Shown here in pieces: positions 8,413 through 13,135 of a DNA stretch of 13,135 bases. The DNA comes from DASYSA01 sp036003885 (GTDB taxonomy: Bacteria; Acidobacteriota; Blastocatellia; UBA7656): assembly GCA_036003885.1 (NCBI GenBank), contig DASYSA010000081.1, positions 1 to 13,135 of the forward strand. Direction: 5' to 3'. Below the pieces are notes generated by a model, which saw nothing but the letters and a program-made list of their open reading frames with translations, did not search any database and was not told where the DNA came from. The position numbers were made by a program, and so were the translations under genes. Numbering within the stretch: the first letter of the stretch is position 1; the number at the start of each line of letters is the position of its first letter.

Positions 8413-8790
8413 ATGACTGACCGGCCTGTAGATAAACTTCTGAAGAGAGTCAATGAGCTAGCGAGATCGACCGAAGCGCCGGAAGACTCCTTCCTGATGA
8501 GGCGCCTGTCTCTGGACGATCCGGAACAGGTTTTATCGGCGATCGACGGCTTGACCCTGTCCCTGATCAGTTATTGCTATCATCGGCACCCTCGCGGTGA
8601 AAACGTGCATGAGATTATGGAGAAGCTCGAGGGCGTCAAGCCGGGTTCAGAAGAGGCGACCGAACTGGAGCGTCGCGCGGACGACGCGGCTGCCCTCCAG
8701 ATCCCCTTCATAGTTACACTCAACAGAATGGTCGAAGAATACTACAACGTGCGGCGACAACTTGAACAGGTATTGTCGGCCGGCGAGTGA
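8413..8790 (+). CDS. Small hypothetical protein, divergent from comEC
   Basis: I do not recognise this family. It encodes 125 residues, mostly charged and predicted helical, without a signal peptide or membrane segment, so probably cytoplasmic. Visible parts are an N-terminal KLLKRVNELAR helix, an acidic LDDPEQVLSAIDGLTLSL segment, a central SYCYHRHPRGENVHEIM with the only Cys and three of the four His, and a C-terminal helix ending YYNVRRQLEQVLSAGE. The His/Cys cluster could bind metal but no known motif is matched. The ATG at 8413 is preferred to the TTG at 8374, because that TTG is part of a TTGACA box and the added residues look non-coding; the ribosome site (AGGCG, spacing about 3-5) is weak. 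Reading-frame length and amino-acid make-up argue for a real gene. It shares a 74-base upstream gap with comEC. Confidence 0.72.
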   Translation: MTDRPVDKLLKRVNELARSTEAPEDSFLMRRLSLDDPEQVLSAIDGLTLSLISYCYHRHPRGENVHEIMEKLEGVKPGSEEATELERRADDAAALQIPFIVTLNRMVEEYYNVRRQLEQVLSAGE

Positions 8791-8804
8791 TCAATCCCAC
8801 GCGC

Positions 8805-8887
8805 CTTCGAGTGCAATTTCTCATTGACACCCAACTCCAGTTGGGTGCTTGTCCCGGAGTGACGACGGAACCGTTTTAATGGTTTCC
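8805..8887. repeat. Intergenic palindromic repeat unit, copy 1
   Basis: This is the first of two degenerate direct copies in the gene-free stretch 8791-9115. It begins CTTCGAGTGCAA and contains a 20-base palindrome at 8828-8847 (arms CACCCAACT and AGTTGGGTG around CC). It ends with a second imperfect palindrome GGAACCGTTTTAATGGTTTC at 8867-8886. Copy 2 starts 101 bases later. Confidence 0.8.
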
Positions 8888-8905
8888 GAGTGGTCTTTCG
8901 CGCTG

Positions 8906-8989
8906 CTTCGACTGCAAGTTCTCATTAACACGCAACTTCAGTTGGGTGTTTGTTCCGGGGGTGACGACGGGAAGTTTTTAACGGTTTCC
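8906..8989. repeat. Intergenic palindromic repeat unit, copy 2
   Basis: This unit aligns to copy 1 with about 13 mismatches and one single-base indel by eye, roughly 83% identity. The CACCCAACT arm has become CACGCAACT, so the first palindrome (8929-8948) has one mismatch. The ending GGAAGTTTTTAACGGTTTCC (8970-8989) is a decayed form of the second palindrome. Confidence 0.78.
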
Positions 8990-9052
8990 CTGATTGCAGT
9001 CACTCGCTTCGGACAGATTCTCCACTGAAGGTTGATCTCACGTTGGGGCGTT

Positions 9053-9073
9053 GGAAACCGTTAAAACGGTTCC
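9053..9073. repeat. Third copy of the GGAACCGTTTTAACGG-type palindrome, inverted orientation
   Basis: The 21-base segment is a near-perfect palindrome (arms GGAA-CCGTT and AACGGTTCC with one bulged A). Its reverse complement matches the palindromic end of copies 1 and 2. Flanking sequence does not clearly match the rest of the 83-bp unit. Nothing else is visible in 8990-9115, which lies between the 125-residue gene and the VOC gene stop, so the element may also act as a transcript end for either convergent gene. Confidence 0.65.
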
Positions 9074-9115
9074 GCCAGGCCCGTCGCCGCCAAACCGAAT
9101 TCAACTCCTGGCACC

Positions 9116-9529
9116 TTAGTCCTCATCTTCTATCCCGTGGCCGATTCTGAAGACATGGCCATCGGGGTGGCGCACGTGCATCTCCCGGATACCCCACGGC
9201 TGGTCGGTCGGCGGCAACGTTATTTCGAGACCCTGCTCCAGGCAATGCCGGTGGACCTCATCGACGTCGGCGACCATGATGCACAACCAGACTCCGTTGT
9301 CCGCGGCACCAGACCCAAACGTCGTTGCAACAGCGCTCTTGCCGCGACTGCCCTGGGAGTCGAGGGACAGGAAAATGTCGATTTCGCCCGAGCGGACGCA
9401 TCCAAAGTCGGGAGGGCTACCCCAATCCCAGCTCTTCTTCCAGCCGAGTTTCTCAAACCAGGCGAAGCTCTCCTCCATATCCGAGACGTTCAGGATGGGA
9501 ATCAGAAGCTTTGCGAGCATGGCATTCAT
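9116..9529 (-). CDS. VOC (glyoxalase/bleomycin-resistance fold) protein
   Basis: A 137-residue single-domain protein of the vicinal oxygen chelate superfamily, which includes glyoxalase I, extradiol dioxygenases and antibiotic-binding proteins. The N-terminal beta-alpha unit reads LIPILNVSDMEESFAWFEKLG (10-29, overlapping), and the paired second unit starts with the VADVDEVHRHCLEQG segment. It ends with WGIREMHVRHPDGHVF (112-127), the usual last two strands with the metal-ligand Glu position (Glu116). Small stand-alone proteins of this type often act as resistance or lyase proteins, but the function cannot be chosen here. The start is uncertain: ATG at 9529 lacks a clear ribosome site, while the ATG three codons later at 9520 has GGGA 8 bases upstream. 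The gene lies 84 bases downstream of the zinc-ribbon membrane-protein gene on the same strand and may be cotranscribed. Confidence 0.88.
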   Translation of the reverse strand: MNAMLAKLLIPILNVSDMEESFAWFEKLGWKKSWDWGSPPDFGCVRSGEIDIFLSLDSQGSRGKSAVATTFGSGAADNGVWLCIMVADVDEVHRHCLEQGLEITLPPTDQPWGIREMHVRHPDGHVFRIGHGIEDED

Positions 9530-9613
9530 CCCAACGATGGCGAACCAGGCTGTGATTCAAAGGCGGGAACGCATGACAACAAGACTTAACGACCGCGTCG
9601 ACTGACTTCAGGG

Positions 9614-10144
9614 TTAGCCGTTTGGAAAGTTGCGATAAAACTCGTCGCGCTTGCTTGCCGCGTCGACGATTGCCCATATCCAGAGCCCAATGTTGGGCAG
9701 CAGCAGGACGAACACAGTCCACAGAGGGTTAAACACTGTAAGGCTCAAGCCAAGGCAGAGCCAGAACTTCCAGGCATCCTTCTTGTAGGTGTAAAGCCAC
9801 GTCCAACAACCGAGAAAGACAGCCAGCAGAACCGCAACCGACTTGTCCTTTGGCTGAGGGTAATACAAGACAGGAGCCACTCCCTGTCCCCCTGAGTTAT
9901 ACGGCTGAGTGTAGGGTTGCGGATACGCGGGCTGCTGGTAGTAGGGCTGCTGATAGGGCGGCTGGTTGGTATAGCCAGCCTGCGAGGTGGGCATTGGATT
10001 CGAAGGCGGCGTGTAAGACTGAAACTGGGTCGGAGGTTCGACGGCCGATGGCGGCCCCGCAGCGGTTGCCACTCCGCAACGTGAACAAAACCGCGCTCCC
10101 TGAAAAAAGGGATTACCGCAGTTCCGGCAATTCTCTGAGTCCAT
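9614..10144 (-). CDS. Zinc-ribbon protein with Pro/Gln/Tyr-rich linker and C-terminal membrane region
   Basis: A 176-residue protein in three parts. Residues 6-23 form a zinc ribbon with two CxxC knuckles (C6-x2-C9 and C20-x2-C23, CRNCG and CSRCG). Residues about 31-98 are a low-complexity linker rich in Pro, Gln and Tyr with repeated QPY/QQP units. Residues about 99-165 hold hydrophobic segments (VAVLLAVFLGCWTWLYTY, then two more around 127-162) with a TM2-like pattern. The zinc ribbon plus linker plus small membrane domain layout is common among bacterial membrane proteins of unknown role; the ribbon should face the cytoplasm. GAGGA precedes the ATG by only 3-4 bases, which is a tight spacing. 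It follows the Hc1-like gene by 124 bases and precedes the VOC gene. No function can be assigned. Confidence 0.87.
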   Translation of the reverse strand: MDSENCRNCGNPFFQGARFCSRCGVATAAGPPSAVEPPTQFQSYTPPSNPMPTSQAGYTNQPPYQQPYYQQPAYPQPYTQPYNSGGQGVAPVLYYPQPKDKSVAVLLAVFLGCWTWLYTYKKDAWKFWLCLGLSLTVFNPLWTVFVLLLPNIGLWIWAIVDAASKRDEFYRNFPNG

Positions 10145-10198
10145 ACTTCCTCGGGGCCGAACGGCGCTCAGCGCGGTTCCGCAGCTTCTCGCGATTCG

Positions 10199-10228
10199 TA
10201 AATGCAGTCTTCAGGAAATCTTTGTCAA
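10199..10228 (-). promoter_or_regulatory. Possible promoter for the zinc-ribbon membrane-protein gene
   Basis: On the minus strand a perfect TTGACA (10228-10223) lies 79 bases upstream of the ATG at 10144. The best downstream hexamers at 17-18 bases (GCATTT or CATTTA) match the -10 consensus poorly. The -35-like box suggests that this gene can be transcribed apart from the Hc1-like gene before it. Confidence 0.28.
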
Positions 10229-10268
10229 GCCCCTACTGGCCCGGGCATCCCGATCGCAGTCAGCAAAA

Positions 10269-10661
10269 CTACTCGTCGGCCGAATCCTCTGGCGTCTCGC
10301 CTGCGGCGTCGTCCTCGACGCCGTCCGACGATGTACCCTTCATCTCGCTCGAGATCTCGGCACGGCGTTGCTTTGCGAGCTTCATTATCAGCGACAGGTG
10401 CTTTCGGGCGCGACGGGCCGCGGCCTTATTACTTTTCTGGCGAAAGACCATATTCTCGGCGGCGAACCGCCCGACCTCAACCAGCAACTGGCCAGTCGTG
10501 CTGCCCTGATTCCGGCGATCGAACAGACGCCGATCCCCGGCCCGGCGGTCGGATTGGCCCGTCGGCGGGCCTACATTCTCCTTGCGCCTCTCTTCTCTTC
10601 GGCGTTCCTCGCCGGCGCGTCGCTCAGCTTCGCTCCGGTTCAAAGCCTCATCGTCTGCCAT
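10269..10661 (-). CDS. Arg-rich protein with Hc1 histone-like segment
   Basis: A 130-residue highly charged protein. Residues 9-50 are dominated by Arg/Glu with RRAGEERRREERR (14-26) and DRRAGDRRLFDRR (38-50). Residues 77-104 begin SNKAAARRARKHLSLIMKLA and continue to AEIS. They resemble the conserved core of the chlamydial histone H1-like protein Hc1 family, as I recall it: a G/S-N-K-A-A-x-R-x-R helix followed by K-x-x-K-x-x-R-x-E. The C-terminus (109-130) is acidic. A DNA-binding, nucleoid-associated role is therefore possible, but the acidic tail and the missing Lys/Ala-rich C-terminal tail of Hc1 make this uncertain. The ATG at 10661 is chosen because GGAG lies 6 bases upstream; a TTG four codons earlier overlaps that ribosome site. 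It heads a same-strand group with the zinc-ribbon and VOC genes. Confidence 0.78.
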   Translation of the reverse strand: MADDEALNRSEAERRAGEERRREERRKENVGPPTGQSDRRAGDRRLFDRRNQGSTTGQLLVEVGRFAAENMVFRQKSNKAAARRARKHLSLIMKLAKQRRAEISSEMKGTSSDGVEDDAAGETPEDSADE

Positions 10662-10806
10662 CTTTCTCTCCAAGCGAAGTAGTCTCGGTTCCTGCTTTGA
10701 TTCGGGGAGGCTGTCCCGGAGCCTTGCTTCGGGACCCGAAAACGCTCGTTAGCACGCGCTAGTCTACCACAGTGTCCGTTTGTTGCAATAGTGAGCAGCG
10801 GGGGAT

Positions 10807-10916
10807 CCATCCGCGAATAACGCGAATCTTCGCTAACAAGCTTTGACTTGATGAAATGATTTACTAAGGAGGTCTGATCCGTTTTATTCGCGTCGATTCG
10901 CGAGATTAGCGGATGG
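10807..10916. repeat. Inverted repeat upstream of mpl enclosing an orphan Shine-Dalgarno sequence
   Basis: Arms 10807-10833 (starting CCATCCGCGAATAACGCG) and 10890-10916 are reverse complements at 22 of 27 positions. The 56-base middle carries TAAGGAGGT (10865-10873), a perfect ribosome-binding sequence with no ATG, GTG or TTG at usable distance. ATCCGCGAAT/ATTCGCG words of this kind occur as dispersed intergenic elements in several phyla; that is recollection, not a search result. The rest of the 338-base gap 10662-10999 holds no gene I can support; its right end carries the mpl promoter. Confidence 0.7.
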
Positions 10917-10937
10917 TGACCGCACCAGCGTCGCAAC

Positions 10938-10966
10938 TTTCCAAAGGAAAATCACGCAGTTATACT
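10938..10966 (+). promoter_or_regulatory. Probable sigma-70-type promoter of mpl
   Basis: TTTCCA (10938-10943; 4 of 6 to the -35 consensus) is followed after exactly 17 bases by TATACT (10961-10966; 5 of 6 to the -10 consensus). Transcription would begin near 10973, giving a leader of about 27 bases that contains the ribosome site GGGGAGG before the TTG at 11000. This placement supports the TTG start over an upstream ATG-like start at 10913, which would lie upstream of the promoter. Confidence 0.5.
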
Positions 10967-10999
10967 CAATTCTCAATTCAATTGCGAGGGGAGGACTCG

Positions 11000-12412
11000 T
11001 TGGAACGAAAGCACTATCATCTGATCGGCATCTGCGGCACAGCGATGGCCTCACTGGCCGGCATGCTGGTCGCGCGCGGCCAGAAGGTAACCGGATCGGA
11101 CCAGAACGTATATCCGCCCATGTCAATCGAACTCGACAGGCTCGGAATCCCGGTGAACGAAGGCTTTCGCGCCGAAAACCTGGTGCAGCGCCCCGACGTG
11201 ATCGTGGTCGGCAACGCGATCACCAGGGGCAACCCCGAACTCGAATTCGCCCTCAACGAGAAAATGTACCTCACGTCGATGCCCGCGCTGATCAAGGACA
11301 ACTTCATTCGGGGCCATCATTCGATCGTCATCGCCGGCACTCATGGCAAGACCACAACTACATCGCTCATGGCCTGGGCGATGGAGCGCGCCGGGGCCAA
11401 TCCGTCCTTTCTCATAGGCGGCGTCGCCGAAAACTTCAATGCATCATTCCGGATTACCGATGGCGATTACTTCGTGATCGAAGGCGACGAGTACGACACC
11501 GCCTACTTCGATAAAGGCCCGAAGTTCATGCACTACCTGCCCGATACGGTCATCCTCAATAACGTCGAGTTCGATCACGCCGATATTTATCGCGATCTGG
11601 ATGCCGTCAAGTTCGCGTTCAGCCGCCTTATCAATCTGATTCCAGGCAAAGGGAACCTGTTTGCGGGCTGGGACTCCGACCACGTTCGGGACCTGGCTCC
11701 GGGCGCACTTTGCAACGTCGAGAGCTTCGGAACTGAAGACGATCCTCGCTGGCGGGCAACCGATTTGGATTTTTCGGGCGAGATGACCTCCTTCACCGTC
11801 CTGGAAGGGGGCCGGCTATTCGGCCGATATAATACTCCACTGGTAGGCATCTACAACGTACGGAACTGTCTTGGAGTCATCGCCGCGTGTGAGAGGCTGG
11901 GATTCGACCGAATTGCGGTCGCCGAATCGCTCGCCGAATTCAAGAGCGTCAAGCGGCGGATGGAAATACGCGGCAAAGTACGAGGGGTGACGGTGATTGA
12001 CGACTTTGCCCATCATCCTACTGCCGTGCGCGAAACGCTGCTGGCGGCGCGGCAGCGATACCCGGGCCAACGCCTGGTCGCCGTCTTCGAGCCGAGATCC
12101 TACACCGCGCAGCGCAGGGACCTCCAGCAATCGTTTGTGCTCGCCCTGGCAGGCGCTGACAAAATCGTGATCGCGGGCCTGTTCCATCCCGAGCGATACA
12201 CCACCGACACCGCAATCAGTCCCACGCAGATGGTCGAGGCGTTGCGCGCCAATGATCGCGAAGCCGACTTCATAGTCTCAGCGGACGACATCGTGATACA
12301 CCTCCTGCCTCGTTTGCAGAAGGGTGACGTGGTGGTGGTTATGTCGAACGGTTCGTTTGGTGGAATACATGAGAAACTGCTGCGACGGCTGGACGAAACC
12401 AGCAAGAGGTAG
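11000..12412 (+). CDS. mpl: UDP-N-acetylmuramate:L-alanyl-gamma-D-glutamyl-meso-diaminopimelate ligase
   Basis: The cytoplasmic Mur ligase that recycles cell-wall peptide: ATP + UDP-MurNAc + L-Ala-gamma-D-Glu-meso-DAP gives UDP-MurNAc-tripeptide, bypassing MurC, MurD and MurE. From the TTG at 11000 it has 470 residues, close to the E. coli protein. The N-terminal nucleotide-binding motif is HLIGICGTAMASLAG (7-21), with GSDQNVYPPMS (32-42) and VVGNAITRGNP (69-79). The ATP P-loop is AGTHGKTTT (112-120), the central-domain signature IEGDEYDTAYFDK (160-172), LNNVEFDHADIY (186-197), then VKRRMEIRG (317-325) and DDFAHHPT (334-341). The YPPMS and GNAITRGNP segments and the EGDEYD...FDK pattern separate Mpl from MurC. 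GGAGG lies 5 bases before the TTG; a longer frame from 10913 would run through the promoter and repeat. It implies a meso-DAP peptidoglycan that is recycled. Convergent with the YkvA gene, 20 bases apart. Confidence 0.96.
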   Translation: MERKHYHLIGICGTAMASLAGMLVARGQKVTGSDQNVYPPMSIELDRLGIPVNEGFRAENLVQRPDVIVVGNAITRGNPELEFALNEKMYLTSMPALIKDNFIRGHHSIVIAGTHGKTTTTSLMAWAMERAGANPSFLIGGVAENFNASFRITDGDYFVIEGDEYDTAYFDKGPKFMHYLPDTVILNNVEFDHADIYRDLDAVKFAFSRLINLIPGKGNLFAGWDSDHVRDLAPGALCNVESFGTEDDPRWRATDLDFSGEMTSFTVLEGGRLFGRYNTPLVGIYNVRNCLGVIAACERLGFDRIAVAESLAEFKSVKRRMEIRGKVRGVTVIDDFAHHPTAVRETLLAARQRYPGQRLVAVFEPRSYTAQRRDLQQSFVLALAGADKIVIAGLFHPERYTTDTAISPTQMVEALRANDREADFIVSADDIVIHLLPRLQKGDVVVVMSNGSFGGIHEKLLRRLDETSKR

Positions 12413-12432
12413 ACTTCAACCTGCGATGGACG

Positions 12433-12867
12433 CTACTCGTTGACGGCTTGCGGTTCGGGAACGGCGTTCAACCGGCGTGCGGCTTCGATTCGGCCCTGCA
12501 GCACCTTCTTCATCCTCTTAGGCAGGAAGAACTCCGCGACTCGTGAGATGCTCGTGACGAGTTCCTTGATGTCGTATCCGCCCTTCCAATGTTCCAGAAC
12601 AACACCCCGGTTCGCCCGATTCAACAATCGCAGAAGTGAGATCGCGACGAGATACGAATCGTCGATCTGTCCGATGAACGGAATGAAATCGGGAATGACA
12701 TCGATTGGAGCGATGACGTAGATGATCGTGCCGGCGAGAATGGCTTTGTCTGCCGAGGAGACGCGCGGGTCTCTCAACAGAGCGAATAGCAGCCTCATGA
12801 GGTTTGGAATGAACAGCAACAGATCCCGCATCAATGATTTCATCTTACGCCGCTCTGACATCGACAT
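12433..12867 (-). CDS. YkvA/DUF1232 family membrane protein
   Basis: A 144-residue small membrane protein of the YkvA (DUF1232) family, whose function is unknown. The family core lies at residues 37-85: SSADKAILAGTIIYVIAPID, followed by VIPDFIPFIGQIDD, with the diagnostic P-x-D-x-I-P-D pattern at 54-60 and the DD pair at 69-70. An amphipathic/hydrophobic helix precedes it (16-31), and the C-terminal half is basic and amphipathic (LPKRMKKVLQGRIEAARR). The ATG at 12867 is chosen because AGGAGG ends 5 bases upstream. A longer frame beginning with GTG at 12978 is rejected, since its extra residues (FAFRISKFAF) are only translation of the AT-rich repeat at 12933-12995. It may be the second gene after the partial gene at the right edge. 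Confidence 0.92.
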   Translation of the reverse strand: MSMSERRKMKSLMRDLLLFIPNLMRLLFALLRDPRVSSADKAILAGTIIYVIAPIDVIPDFIPFIGQIDDSYLVAISLLRLLNRANRGVVLEHWKGGYDIKELVTSISRVAEFFLPKRMKKVLQGRIEAARRLNAVPEPQAVNE

Positions 12868-12932
12868 CGACTCCTCCTGAGGTCCAGACGTTTGATGTAT
12901 TTTAGGGATCAAAACGATGCAGGTCAAAAGGG

Positions 12933-12995
12933 GAAATGCGAATTTCGAAATGCGAAATGCGAATTTTACATTTCGCACTTCGCAGTTCGCATTTC
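12933..12995. repeat. AT-rich hairpin of GAAATGCGA units
   Basis: Arms 12933-12959 and 12969-12995 are reverse complements at 24 of 27 positions with a 9-base loop. The left arm also contains iterations of a GAAATGCGA-like word (GAAATGCGAATTTCGAAATG and onward). It lies in the gap between the YkvA gene and the stop codon (12998-12996) of the partial right-edge gene, which it directly abuts. It may be a 3'-end hairpin of that gene or a dispersed repeat; no T-tract follows on the minus strand. Confidence 0.75.
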
Positions 12996-13135
12996 TTACC
13001 TGGGTGGATTTAGTTCGCGAATGGTTGGTGTTCCGGGGCTCAATCGGGTTCCCAACTCGATTCCTCTCAGAACGCTTTCTATCTGTTCCGGCATTACCAC
13101 GCAGCCATGCTGAGTTGGTACGTTTCCAGGTGCTC
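12996..13135 (-). CDS. 3' end of an unidentified gene (partial, runs off right edge)
   Basis: On the minus strand one frame is open from the edge to a TAA at 12998-12996, giving 45 residues that read GCVVMPEQIESVLRGIELG, followed by TRLSPGTPTIRELNPPR as the C-terminus. The composition is protein-like and the stop is followed at once by a hairpin. Other minus frames are less convincing: one stops early after SMAAW, and another stays open only by running into the repeat. I cannot name the family from so little sequence. An internal ATG at VMPEQ is possible, but a short gene starting there lacks a clear ribosome site. Confidence 0.45.
   Translation of the reverse strand, partial: APGNVPTQHGCVVMPEQIESVLRGIELGTRLSPGTPTIRELNPPR

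Noticed and set aside
8805..8989. Possible CRISPR array
   Set aside because: There are only two degenerate units of about 83 bp with an 18-base gap, no spacers of uniform size and no cas genes.
9850..10509. 219-codon plus-strand frame spanning two minus-strand genes
   Set aside because: It crosses both the zinc-ribbon gene and the Hc1-like gene in antisense, has a low-complexity Ser/Arg make-up and no ribosome site.
10913..10999. N-terminal extension of Mpl from the upstream start at 10913
   Set aside because: It would run across the probable TATACT promoter and the arm of an inverted repeat; the Mpl family begins at the TTG-coded MERKHYHLIGICGT.
12868..12978. N-terminal extension of the YkvA protein from a GTG at 12978
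   Set aside because: The added residues are translation of the hairpin repeat, and a strong AGGAGG ribosome site points to the ATG at 12867.
12892..13113. 73-codon plus-strand frame at the right end
   Set aside because: It begins upstream of the hairpin and is partly translated repeat (KCEFRNAKCEF); no ribosome site and no protein-like features beyond it.

Overview
The window looks like chromosomal DNA from an Acidobacteriota-type bacterium, perhaps of the Blastocatellia/Pyrinomonadales kind. This is an inference from gene content: a large TonB-dependent receptor of the style expanded in that phylum, a ComEC with an extra hydrophilic segment, Mpl, moderately high GC and many palindromic intergenic repeats. 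No rRNA, tRNA, CRISPR array, transposase or phage gene is visible.

Layout from left to right. (1) Positions 1-2816, plus strand: the C-terminal part of an outer-membrane TonB-dependent receptor whose 5' end lies outside the window. (2) 2886-2981: a long inverted repeat between convergent genes. (3) A minus-strand block, read right to left: a comEC/rec2-type DNA-uptake channel (8338-5552), an alpha/beta hydrolase (5433-4612), a low-GC exported lipocalin-like protein (4549-4001) and an exported PIG-L-type deacetylase (3886-2987). (4) 8413-8790, plus strand: a 125-residue orphan protein divergent from comEC. (5) 8791-9115: a gene-free stretch with two degenerate direct repeats of about 83 bp and a third palindrome. 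(6) A second minus-strand block: an Hc1 histone-like protein (10661-10269), a zinc-ribbon membrane protein (10144-9614) and a VOC/glyoxalase-fold protein (9529-9116). (7) 10662-10999: a non-coding region with another inverted repeat and the probable promoter of mpl. (8) 11000-12412, plus strand: mpl, the murein-peptide recycling ligase. (9) Minus strand: a YkvA/DUF1232 membrane protein (12867-12433), then an AT-rich hairpin, then the 3' end of an unidentified gene running off the right edge.

Most genes are unrelated housekeeping or accessory functions and do not form one pathway. Envelope and cell-surface functions are frequent (receptor, exported deacetylase, exported lipocalin-like protein, ComEC, Mpl, two small membrane proteins). 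I do not see a convincing new multi-gene system. The points most worth following are the intergenic palindromic elements (four places, apparently four different families), the compositionally foreign lipocalin-like gene, and the small Arg-rich protein with a Chlamydia-Hc1-like segment. Several track-style gene starts were shortened, using ribosome-binding sites and family N-termini; two of the preferred starts are TTG.
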